From contig JAGBFU010000043.1 of assembly GCA_017936285.1 (NCBI GenBank), positions 1 through 33,169 of the forward strand: a stretch of DNA of 33,169 nt. Direction: 5' to 3'. Every line of letters starts with the position of its first letter. The first letter of the stretch is position 1. Source of the DNA: Marinifilaceae bacterium. Its GTDB lineage: Bacteria > Bacteroidota > Bacteroidia > Bacteroidales > Marinifilaceae. Positions 15,552 through 22,476 of the stretch are shown piece by piece. A program made the translations under genes and the position numbers. A model generated the notes under the pieces. It was not told where the DNA came from. It made no database searches and worked only from the letters and a program-made list of their open reading frames with translations.

Positions 15552-16538
15552 ATGGAGACAGTTGTTAGCGGTATCAGACCTACCGGAAATTTACACTTGG
15601 GAAACTACTTTGGAGCAGTAAAGAACTTCTTGCGTATGCAGGATGAGTATAAATGTTATTTCTTTATAGCCGACTGGCACTCTTTGACAACTCACCCGAA
15701 ACCGGGCGATGTAGAGTCAAATGTGCGTAAAATTCTGGCAGAATATCTGGCTTGTGGAGTTGATCCTGAGAAGTGTTCTATATATGTTCAGAGCGACGTT
15801 AAAGAGGTTCTTGAGCTATATCTTTTCTTGAATATGAATGCCTATCTCGGAGAGTTGGAGCGTGTAACATCGTTCAAGGAGAAGGCTCGTCAGCAGCCAA
15901 ACAACGTAAATGCCGGATTGTTGACCTATCTGACTCTTATGGCTGCAGATATTCTTATTCACCGTGCCCACAAGGTGCCTGTAGGTAAGGATCAGGAGCA
16001 GAATATGGAGATGGCTCGCCACTTTGCACGCCGTTTCAATCAGATTTATGGTTCGGAGTTGTTCCCTGAGCCACAATCATTTCACTACTCAGCAGAGGCT
16101 GTAAAGGTTCCCGGACTTGATGGTAGCGGTAAGATGGGTAAATCAGAGGGTAATGCAATCTATCTTATCGACGAGCCTGCGGCAATTCGTAAAAAGGTTA
16201 TGAAGGCTGTAACAGATCAGGGCCCGACAGAGCCTAACAGTGTTAAACCTGAGCCTGTTGAGAACCTGTTTACTATGATGAAGATTGTATCTGCCCAGGA
16301 TACTTATGACTACTTCAATGATAAGTATAATGCGTGCGAGATTCGTTACGGCGATATGAAGAAGCAGCTTGCCGAGGATATCATATCATTTACATCTCCG
16401 ATTCGTGAAAGAATTCTTGAGGTGGCTTCAAACCAGGAGTATTTGAACAAGGTTATCGCTCAGGGAGCGGAGCAGGCTCGTGAAAGTGCTGTAAAGACCT
16501 TGATTGAAGCTCGCAAATTGATAGGTTTCAGCCGTTAA
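15552..16538 (+). CDS. trpS: Tryptophanyl-tRNA synthetase
   Basis: The 328-residue protein has the normal length of a class I TrpRS. The HIGH-type motif is HLGN (15-18, after SGIRPTGN) and the KMSKS-type motif is KMGKS (194-198). Other family blocks include FFIADWHSLTTHP, QSDVKEV, LTYLTLMAADILIHRAHKVPVGKDQEQNME and TDQGP. It charges tRNA-Trp with tryptophan in the cytoplasm. It heads a tight plus-strand operon with ruvA, an MBL hydrolase, mtnN and an HI0933-family flavoprotein. I see no T-box or trp-leader peptide upstream. Confidence 0.97.
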   Translation: METVVSGIRPTGNLHLGNYFGAVKNFLRMQDEYKCYFFIADWHSLTTHPKPGDVESNVRKILAEYLACGVDPEKCSIYVQSDVKEVLELYLFLNMNAYLGELERVTSFKEKARQQPNNVNAGLLTYLTLMAADILIHRAHKVPVGKDQEQNMEMARHFARRFNQIYGSELFPEPQSFHYSAEAVKVPGLDGSGKMGKSEGNAIYLIDEPAAIRKKVMKAVTDQGPTEPNSVKPEPVENLFTMMKIVSAQDTYDYFNDKYNACEIRYGDMKKQLAEDIISFTSPIRERILEVASNQEYLNKVIAQGAEQARESAVKTLIEARKLIGFSR

Positions 16539-16547
16539 AGAGTGCTT

Positions 16548-17132
16548 ATGTACGACTATTTTCGAGGACGTTTGGCAGAGGTGCAGCCTACCTATGCAGT
16601 TGTGGAGTGCAACGGAGTGGGCTATTATGTCAATATATCTCTGAATACCTATACCAATATCTCGGCTTTAAGCGAGATAACTCTATATGTGCATCTTATA
16701 GTTCGTGAAGATGCACATATTCTGTATGGATTTGCAACAAAGGAGGAGAGGACAATATTCCGCCAGTTAATATCGGTATCTGGAATCGGTCCTAATACAG
16801 CATCAATCATGTTGAGTGCAATGAGTGTAAACGAGATTGTCGGAGCAATTCAGACCGGCAATGTCGATGCAATAAAACGTGTAAAGGGCATAGGTTTGAA
16901 AACTGCCCAGCGTGTAATTATAGAGTTGAAGGACAAGATGGGTGCGGGAGCAGATGTTCCTGTTCTGGTAGGTTTTGGAGCTGATAATCCTGCTAAGGAG
17001 GAGGCTTTGGCTGCTCTGCTTGCTTTGGGCTTTGTAAAGAGTAGTGCCCAGAAGGTTCTTGATAAACTTTGTGCCTCAAATCCTGGTGCAGGAGTTGAGG
17101 AGTTAATAAAACAGGCATTGAAATTGTTATGA
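16548..17132 (+). CDS. ruvA: Holliday junction branch-migration protein RuvA
   Basis: From ATG 16548 the protein has 194 residues. A GTG at 16542 is in frame, but MYDYFRGRL matches the usual RuvA N-terminus better. Domain I is the OB fold (~1-62, ending HILYGFATKEER). Domain II holds two helix-hairpin-helix motifs (LISVSGIGPNTASIML and VKGIGLKTAQRVIIELKDK). An acidic/Gly linker leads to domain III (EEALAALLALGFVKSSAQKVLDKL), which contacts RuvB. RuvA tetramers bind four-way junctions and load the RuvB motor. ruvC is also in the window (29487-30068) but ruvB is not. The stop overlaps the next start in an ATGA arrangement. Confidence 0.96.
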   Translation: MYDYFRGRLAEVQPTYAVVECNGVGYYVNISLNTYTNISALSEITLYVHLIVREDAHILYGFATKEERTIFRQLISVSGIGPNTASIMLSAMSVNEIVGAIQTGNVDAIKRVKGIGLKTAQRVIIELKDKMGAGADVPVLVGFGADNPAKEEALAALLALGFVKSSAQKVLDKLCASNPGAGVEELIKQALKLL

Positions 17133-17767
17133 TGAAGGTTGAGAAATTTGTTGTCAATGAGTGGCAGGAGAACTGCTTTATTGCCTATGACGAGACAAAA
17201 GAGGCTGTGATAATTGATTGTGGAGCCCATAGTGCCCGCGAGTTTGAGCGTCTGACATACTTTGTCGAGCGAATGGGATTGAAACCTGTTGCTCAGTTGT
17301 GTACCCACCTTCATCTTGATCACATATTTGGAACACAAATGGTGCTTGACAAGTGGGGATTGGCTCCTGTTGCGGGGGCTGCCGATGCCTTTCTTGTGGA
17401 GCAGTGGCCAATGATAAGTGCCATGTTTGGAATGCCGGGAGAGCCCCAGCCTCCAATGCCCGGAAGCTATTTGGGCGATGGCGATGCTGTACGTTTTGGA
17501 AACTCTGTTTTAAAGGTACTTGAGACCCCCGGGCACTCTCCGGGCTCTTTGTGCTTCTATTCAAAGAGTGACAATATACTCTTTTCGGGCGATGTTTTGT
17601 TCAATTACGGAGTGGGACGTTCTGATTTGCCCGGTGGAAATGGTCAGCAGCTATGCAACTCTATAGCATCAAAATTATTTACTCTCCCCGATGAGACTAA
17701 GGTATATTGCGGACATGGTCCCGAGACAACAATAGGGGATGAGAAGTTTGGAAACCCTTTTATGTAG
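17129..17767 (+). CDS. Metallo-beta-lactamase-fold hydrolase (glyoxalase II-like)
   Basis: The 212-residue protein carries the complete zinc-binding set of the MBL fold: THLHLDH (59-65), ETPGHSPGS, FSGDVLF and YCGHGPET. Its short length, without a separate C-terminal domain, matches the YcbL-type hydroxyacylglutathione-hydrolase-like group. These hydrolyse thioesters such as S-lactoylglutathione in the cytoplasm, although this clade is often of unknown substrate. No signal peptide is present, so it is not a beta-lactamase. Overlap with ruvA at the start (ATGA) and 8 bp to mtnN place it inside the operon. Confidence 0.88.
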   Translation: MMKVEKFVVNEWQENCFIAYDETKEAVIIDCGAHSAREFERLTYFVERMGLKPVAQLCTHLHLDHIFGTQMVLDKWGLAPVAGAADAFLVEQWPMISAMFGMPGEPQPPMPGSYLGDGDAVRFGNSVLKVLETPGHSPGSLCFYSKSDNILFSGDVLFNYGVGRSDLPGGNGQQLCNSIASKLFTLPDETKVYCGHGPETTIGDEKFGNPFM

Positions 17768-17775
17768 TCAGGAAT

Positions 17776-18477
17776 ATGAAACGTTTAGGAATTGTCGCTG
17801 CGCTTGACAGTGAGTTTGCACAGATAGCTGCCCTGCTTGATAATGTTGTACGCAGTGAGATAAATGGTCAGCCCTTTGTAGAGGGTGATTTTGGCTCAAA
17901 TCTCAAAATCGGATTGGCGAAGAGCGGTATTGGTAAAGTATGCGCTGCGGTGGGGACAGTAGAGCTTATCAAGTGTTTTAAACCGGACTACATTATCAAT
18001 ACCGGAGTTGCAGGCGGAATTGATGCCTCGCTCAATGTAATGGATGTTGTTGTATCAAGCTGTGTTGCATACCATGATGTATGGTGCGGCGAGGGCTCAA
18101 TGGGACAGGTGCAGGGATTCCCATTATATTTTGAGTCATGCCGGGAGTTGGTTGATATAGCCTTGAAGGTTGAGGGTACAGTTCCTGTAAAGGAGGGCTT
18201 GATTGTTACCGGTGATCAGTTTATCTCGGATAAAGAGCAATTGGCAAAGATCAAATCTACATTCCCCGAGGCTATGGCAGTGGATATGGAGAGTGCCTCG
18301 ATAGCCCATGTATGTTATATGTACGACACACCGTTTATGAGTTTCCGGATTATGAGCGATACCCCTGGAGCGCACGAGGATAACTTCAATCAATATATGA
18401 ACTTCTGGCAGAGTATTGCCGAGAACTCTTTTGCGGTATGCAAGGCATTCCTTGCTGAACTTGACGCCTCATTATGA
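17776..18477 (+). CDS. mtnN: 5'-Methylthioadenosine/S-adenosylhomocysteine nucleosidase
   Basis: The 233-residue protein begins MKRLGIVAALDSEFAQI, with the conserved acidic residue at position 13. It continues with NTGVAGGID, TGDQFISDKEQL, the ribose-binding AVDMESASIAHV and the catalytic aspartate in FRIMSDTPG. The enzyme cleaves adenine from S-adenosylhomocysteine and methylthioadenosine. Its product from the former, S-ribosylhomocysteine, is the substrate of LuxS, encoded by the convergent gene at 19708-20184. The stop overlaps the start of the next gene by 4 bp (ATGA). Confidence 0.96.
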   Translation: MKRLGIVAALDSEFAQIAALLDNVVRSEINGQPFVEGDFGSNLKIGLAKSGIGKVCAAVGTVELIKCFKPDYIINTGVAGGIDASLNVMDVVVSSCVAYHDVWCGEGSMGQVQGFPLYFESCRELVDIALKVEGTVPVKEGLIVTGDQFISDKEQLAKIKSTFPEAMAVDMESASIAHVCYMYDTPFMSFRIMSDTPGAHEDNFNQYMNFWQSIAENSFAVCKAFLAELDASL

Positions 18478-19685
18478 ATGTTGCCATAGTTGGAGGCGGT
18501 GCTGCAGGATTCTTTGCAGCTATTTGGGTTAAGGAGAATAACCCGGAGGCTTGTGTTACCATCTTTGAGCGGGGTAGCAGGGTACTGGCAAAGGTGCGGA
18601 TTTCTGGTGGTGGACGTTGTAACTTCACCAACTCTGGTGAACACCTGAAAAACTTTACAAAGGCCTATCCCCGTGGTGCAAATTTTCTGAAAAAGGCATT
18701 TCATCAATTCTCGAATCACGATGCCATGCGCTGGTTTGAGGAGAATGGTGTGCCCTACGTTATCCAGAGTGATGGTTGTATCTTCCCTGAGTCCCAGCGT
18801 TCGCAAAGCGTAATCGAAGCTCTGAGCGGTACTGCCCGCAAATTGGGTGTAAAGGTTGTAACCTCGCTCGGTGTAAACAATATTATTCAGAATGATGACG
18901 GTCGCTTTACATTGATATTGGGCGAGGGCATGCGCGATACCTTTGACAAGGTGATTGTTACCACCGGAGGAACACCATCGCCCGAGTGGCTTGCCATATT
19001 TGAAAGGCTGGGACACAAAATTGTCCCTCCCATCCCATCGCTCTTTACATTTGAAATCGATGATGAGGAGTTGCACGAATTGACAGGATTGGTGGTTGAG
19101 CAGGCTATTGTTTCGATTGTCGGAACCAAAATTCGTGAAGAGGGGGCATTGCTGATTACCCATTGGGGAGTTAGCGGACCCGCTGTATTGAAGGCTTCAG
19201 CCTATGGAGCACGTATTCTGAACGAGGCTTCATATCGTTGCGATATATCGGTAAATTGGGCAGGAGTTGTTAACTATAGCCTTGTAGTGGAGGAGTTGAA
19301 CAGGGTGGTTGCGGAGCATGGCGCCAAGCAGATTTCAAATTTTGCTCCCTATGGTTTGCAGAACAGATTGTGGCGTTATCTGATTGCGAAGAGTGGTATA
19401 TCGTCAGAACGCAGATGGAGTGAGTTGGGTTCTAAGGGGATAAATCGCCTGGCAGAACGTTTGACAAACGATATCTATCATGTAACAGACAAGGGAGCTT
19501 TTAAGGATGAATTTGTTACCTGCGGTGGAATATCGTTAGAGTGTGTCGATGCAAATACAATGCAGAGCAAAGTGTGTTCCGGACTCTATTTTGCAGGAGA
19601 GATTCTTGATATTGACGGAATAACCGGAGGATTCAATTTCCAGGCAGCCTGGACCACCGGATTTATAGCCGGAAAGTTAAAGTGA
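18474..19685 (+). CDS. HI0933/BaiN-family FAD-dependent oxidoreductase
   Basis: The 403-residue flavoprotein has an N-terminal dinucleotide-binding site MNVAIVGGGAAGFFAAI. The family block KVRISGGGRCNFTNS follows at ~40, then VVTTGGTPSPEW in the middle. The C-terminal FAD-contact block reads YFAGEILDIDGITGGFNFQ and ends in GFIAGKLK. HI0933-type proteins (YhiN, BaiN) are widespread; a clostridial member reduces bile-acid intermediates, but most have no known substrate, so I give no symbol. It is the last gene of the trpS operon and ends 11 bp before a hairpin shared with luxS. Confidence 0.93.
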   Translation: MNVAIVGGGAAGFFAAIWVKENNPEACVTIFERGSRVLAKVRISGGGRCNFTNSGEHLKNFTKAYPRGANFLKKAFHQFSNHDAMRWFEENGVPYVIQSDGCIFPESQRSQSVIEALSGTARKLGVKVVTSLGVNNIIQNDDGRFTLILGEGMRDTFDKVIVTTGGTPSPEWLAIFERLGHKIVPPIPSLFTFEIDDEELHELTGLVVEQAIVSIVGTKIREEGALLITHWGVSGPAVLKASAYGARILNEASYRCDISVNWAGVVNYSLVVEELNRVVAEHGAKQISNFAPYGLQNRLWRYLIAKSGISSERRWSELGSKGINRLAERLTNDIYHVTDKGAFKDEFVTCGGISLECVDANTMQSKVCSGLYFAGEILDIDGITGGFNFQAAWTTGFIAGKLK

Positions 19686-19696
19686 TCAGAGCATTG

Positions 19697-19724
19697 TGGT
19701 ACATCCCTTACTCGGGATATACCA
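19697..19724. terminator. Hairpin between convergent genes, overlapping the luxS stop
   Basis: TGGTA-c-ATCCC (19697-19707) pairs with GGGAT-a-TACCA (19714-19724) around a six-base loop. The luxS stop codon (TAA on the minus strand) lies in the loop, so one arm encodes the last luxS codons. There is no long T-tract, so it may end transcription weakly in both directions or mainly protect 3' ends. Confidence 0.6.
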
Positions 19725-20184
19725 TGTTTGCCTCGCTCATCTGCTCTAAAACCTCGCTCACATATTTAGCTGACTCCCATTTTGCCATTGGCAAATCATG
19801 CAGCAGATAGTTTCCGCAATCCTTTGGTGCCGCACCTGGAATTTCGCCCTCAAAATCACGTACAAATCTGAATGTATCGGTCATAAGCGGAACAATATCC
19901 TGTGGAGTAAGATCGCCCTTGGCCAGGAAGTAGCAACCTGTGCAGCATCCCATAGGTCCCCAATATATTATTCTGTCAGCCCACTCTGAATTTCTTAAAT
20001 ATGTGGCTGCCAAATGCTCAATTGTGTGAAGAGCTCCTTGCCCCATGGCTGGTTCACGATTGGGCTCCTTCATTCTGATATCGAATGTTGTAATGGTCTC
20101 GCCGCCCACAATATCCTTACGCGATACATATATACCTCTAAGCAACTCGATATGGTTGATGGTAAAACTTGGTATTGTCTTCAT
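19708..20184 (-). CDS. luxS: S-ribosylhomocysteine lyase LuxS
   Basis: The 158-residue protein has the full LuxS signature. The metal ligands are His53 and His57 in GALHTIEHLAAT and Cys123 in KDCGNY. The catalytic cysteine is Cys84 in GCCTGCYFLAKG. The N-terminal SFTINHIELLRGIYVS is also typical. LuxS converts S-ribosylhomocysteine to homocysteine and DPD, the precursor of autoinducer-2, completing the activated methyl cycle. It starts 9 bp downstream of cdaA on the same strand and so is probably co-transcribed with it. Its partner gene mtnN ends on the opposite strand just beyond one intervening gene. Confidence 0.97.
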   Translation of the reverse strand: MKTIPSFTINHIELLRGIYVSRKDIVGGETITTFDIRMKEPNREPAMGQGALHTIEHLAATYLRNSEWADRIIYWGPMGCCTGCYFLAKGDLTPQDIVPLMTDTFRFVRDFEGEIPGAAPKDCGNYLLHDLPMAKWESAKYVSEVLEQMSEANMVYPE

Positions 20185-20193
20185 GCTATTTTC

Positions 20194-20976
20194 TTAATTT
20201 TCAAACATCGATTTATCATTTGCCAGGAAATTCTGCAGAGTCTCCTGTTGTACATTTCTTACGTACTGGTTTTTATAGAATATGGATATTTTCCCTGTCT
20301 CCTCGCTCACAACAATTACCAATGCATCAGTGGTTGCCGAAAGTCCCAAAGCAGCTCTGTGTCTAAGTCCCATACTTCCCGGAATATCCAGTCTGTCTGA
20401 TACCGGAAGAATACAACGGGCAGCAACAATTCTGTCCTGATCAATAATCATAGCTCCGTCGTGAAGCGGGGTGTTTTTAAAGAATACATTCTCAATCAAC
20501 TCCTGAGTAATCTCGGCATTTATTTTGACACCTGTATTTATGAAGTCCTCTAAGAATGTCTGTTTCGTAATGACAATCAATGCTCCGGTCTTTGTCTTTG
20601 ATAGATTGTTACAAGCCGATGTAATGGTTTTGATAGTGTTCTGTTTAATCTCGTCCTCTTTGAAGAGGGATTTGGGATTGAGCAGATTCCTCCACTTGTA
20701 GTGGCTGCCAATCATTAGCAAAAACTTTCTTACCTCCTGTTGGAATACGATCAACAGCGCCAGCACACCGACACTGATAAACTGACCGACAATCGATGAG
20801 ACAAGCTGCATATTCAACGCCTCGGCCAATATCCAGAAGAGATATATTGTAAACACTCCTACAAAGATTCTTGCTGCAACAGTGCCGCGAACCAGTCTGT
20901 AGCCGATAAAGAATATGGTGGCTACAAGCAATATGTCTATGATGTCGAACAGACCAAATGATAAAAAGTCAAACAT
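20194..20976 (-). CDS. cdaA: Diadenylate cyclase CdaA (c-di-AMP synthase)
   Basis: From Met at 20976 the protein has 260 residues. The longer frame to 21045 would pass through the promoter boxes and add non-conserved residues. Three N-terminal membrane segments (~9-28, 35-55, 58-80) precede the DAC domain. The domain shows the catalytic DGA (173-175, in TPLHDGAMIID) and RHR (205-207, in MGLRHRAALG). It condenses two ATP into cyclic di-AMP at the membrane; this nucleotide controls potassium and osmotic homeostasis and the cell wall. No ybbR-type regulator gene follows, unlike in Firmicutes; luxS follows instead. Confidence 0.96.
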   Translation of the reverse strand: MFDFLSFGLFDIIDILLVATIFFIGYRLVRGTVAARIFVGVFTIYLFWILAEALNMQLVSSIVGQFISVGVLALLIVFQQEVRKFLLMIGSHYKWRNLLNPKSLFKEDEIKQNTIKTITSACNNLSKTKTGALIVITKQTFLEDFINTGVKINAEITQELIENVFFKNTPLHDGAMIIDQDRIVAARCILPVSDRLDIPGSMGLRHRAALGLSATTDALVIVVSEETGKISIFYKNQYVRNVQQETLQNFLANDKSMFEN

Positions 20977-21005
20977 ATTGTACTCCTTTGTTTTAACAAT
21001 AATCA

Positions 21006-21037
21006 CAAAGATAGTGTAAACTTTACTTAGATACAAA
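21006..21037 (-). promoter_or_regulatory. Promoter of cdaA-luxS
   Basis: On the minus strand TATCTTTG (21006-21013) and TTTG (21034-21037) are both exact matches to the -7 and -33 boxes, with a 20-bp spacer. It lies back to back with the plus-strand promoter at 21038-21069. Confidence 0.82.
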
Positions 21038-21069
21038 TTTCTCAATTAAACAATTAATGATTAAATTTG
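21038..21069 (+). promoter_or_regulatory. Promoter of the nitroreductase-lolA operon
   Basis: TAAATTTG (21062-21069) fits TAnnTTTG. TTTC (21038-21041), one base from TTTG, is 20 bp upstream. The two divergent promoters abut without overlap. Confidence 0.7.
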
Positions 21070-21085
21070 TCAAAATTTAGAAGAG

Positions 21086-21736
21086 ATGTATACTACAAAA
21101 CGTATGAATATGAGAAAAGTGAAGTTATTGCTTGCAGGTCTGTTTATATGCTCAATGTTTGCATGTAACACTGCTGAAAACCAAAAAGGTATGGAAGATA
21201 AAAATCAGGTGATAGAGACTATAATGGCACGTCGCAGTATTCGCAAATATAAACCGCAACCGGTGAATCGCGATACCATGAAGATGATACTCGAGTGCGG
21301 AATCAATGCTCCGAACGGTCAGAACAAACAGTCGTGGGAGGTGCGGGTTGTTGATAGCCCCGAACTTATTGCCGAGGCTGAAAGTGCTATGGTTGCCGCA
21401 AATCCCGGCGTTGACCCTCAGTTTGTGAAGGGATGTTTCCGTGGAGCACCCACAATGGTCTTTATTGCAAACGATCCATCGTATGACTTCTCGCCCGTAG
21501 ATTGTGGATTGCTTGCCGAGAATATGATGCTCTCGGCATGGTCAATGGGAGTTGGTTCTATTGCTTTGGGCAGCCCTGTCCGCTTTCTGGAGAATAAGCC
21601 AGAAACAGCTGCCTTTATGCAGAAACTGGGATTCTCAGAGGGGTATAAACTGATTCTCTGTGTAGGTTTCGGATATGCCGATGAGGCTCCCGCTGCCAAA
21701 CCACGTGATTTTGGAAAGGTAAAATTTATAGATTAA
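21086..21736 (+). CDS. Nitroreductase-family protein with lipoprotein signal
   Basis: The 216-residue protein has a lipoprotein signal (basic start, LLLAGLFICSMFAC, Cys27) ahead of a nitroreductase domain. The domain shows MARRSIRKYKPQPV, the FMN-binding type of nitroreductases, NAPNGQNKQSWEV, LAENMMLSAWSMGVGSIALGSP and a final LCVGFGYADE. Such enzymes use FMN and NAD(P)H in the cytoplasm, so an exported, lipid-anchored member is odd: it needs FMN outside the membrane and a different electron donor. Alternative ATGs at 21104 and 21110 also keep the lipobox. It lies 9 bp upstream of a LolA-like gene. Confidence 0.85.
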   Translation: MYTTKRMNMRKVKLLLAGLFICSMFACNTAENQKGMEDKNQVIETIMARRSIRKYKPQPVNRDTMKMILECGINAPNGQNKQSWEVRVVDSPELIAEAESAMVAANPGVDPQFVKGCFRGAPTMVFIANDPSYDFSPVDCGLLAENMMLSAWSMGVGSIALGSPVRFLENKPETAAFMQKLGFSEGYKLILCVGFGYADEAPAAKPRDFGKVKFID

Positions 21737-21745
21737 TAAAAGAAG

Positions 21746-22387
21746 ATGGAAATGAAGAGATTGATAATATCAGCGGTAGCTCTTTTGATGGGAGTCGGTG
21801 CGTTTGCACAGTCTGATCCTGCCGCAAAGGCGTTGCTTGATAAATCGGCAGCCAAATTTAAAACCTATGAGTCGGCAGAGGTAAAGTTCTCAATGACAAT
21901 GCAGAATAAAGCTGAGGGAATTGAGGATGGATATGATGGAGTAGCCTATATGAAGGGAAATATGTACAGAGTGGAGCTGATGGGAGTGGTAAACTTCTTT
22001 GATGGTCAGTATATCTACTCATACAATCCCGATATTGCCGAGGTTAGTGTTAAGAATCCTAATGACAGCGAAGAGGAGTTGTTGCAACCCAATGAGTTGT
22101 TTGAGATTCATAACAAAGGATTTGTACAGAAGAGTGCAGGTAGCGAAGGGGGATTAACCAAAGTGGATTTGATACCTACCGACGATACCAAGAGCTTCTC
22201 CAAATTGACAGTTTGGGTCAGTTCATCAACAAATATGATTCAGAAGGTGGTATCGTATGGCAAGGATGGTAATGATGTGATTGTCGAGATAAAGTCATTT
22301 GCAAAACCTCAAACGGCATTGAGCGACAATCTGTTCAAGTATAGCACCGAGGCATATCCCGATGCCGAACTGGTAGATTTACGTTAG
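21746..22387 (+). CDS. lolA: LolA-like outer-membrane lipoprotein carrier
   Basis: The 213-residue protein begins with a cleavable signal peptide (MKRLIISAVALLMGVGAFAQ). The mature sequence shows the LolA pattern: AAKFKTYESAEVKFSMTM, GVAYMKGNMYRVEL, FFDGQYIYSYNPD, SKLTVWVSSSTNMIQKV. LolA carries lipoproteins through the periplasm from LolCDE to the outer membrane. Bacteroidota lack a canonical LolB and often have several LolA-like proteins, so this may be the main carrier or a paralogue. Several predicted lipoproteins in this window would be clients. Confidence 0.88.
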   Translation: MEMKRLIISAVALLMGVGAFAQSDPAAKALLDKSAAKFKTYESAEVKFSMTMQNKAEGIEDGYDGVAYMKGNMYRVELMGVVNFFDGQYIYSYNPDIAEVSVKNPNDSEEELLQPNELFEIHNKGFVQKSAGSEGGLTKVDLIPTDDTKSFSKLTVWVSSSTNMIQKVVSYGKDGNDVIVEIKSFAKPQTALSDNLFKYSTEAYPDAELVDLR

Positions 22388-22396
22388 AAAATGGAT

Positions 22397-22425
22397 AAAG
22401 CGCTTCGATATTTTCGGGGCGCTTT
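22397..22425 (+). terminator. Terminator-like hairpin after lolA
   Basis: AAAGCGC (22397-22403) pairs perfectly with GCGCTTT (22419-22425) across a 15-base loop that can pair a little further inside. The T-run is short (TTTGTTG). Its right arm abuts the next gene's -33 box. Confidence 0.65.
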
Positions 22426-22457
22426 GTTGCAGAGGTTAATTAGAAACGTTACTTTTG
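22426..22457 (+). promoter_or_regulatory. Promoter of the DUF1846 gene
   Basis: TACTTTTG (22450-22457) matches TAnnTTTG. GTTG (22426-22429) lies 20 bp upstream, and an alternative TTTG (22423-22426) lies 23 bp upstream inside the terminator arm. The ATG is 19 bp downstream, giving a very short leader. Confidence 0.65.
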
Positions 22458-22476
22458 CGGGATAAGTGAGATTTTT

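Noticed and set aside
17129..17767. MBL-fold gene as an antibiotic-resistance beta-lactamase
   Set aside because: There is no signal peptide, and the size and motifs match glyoxalase II-like hydrolases inside a housekeeping operon.
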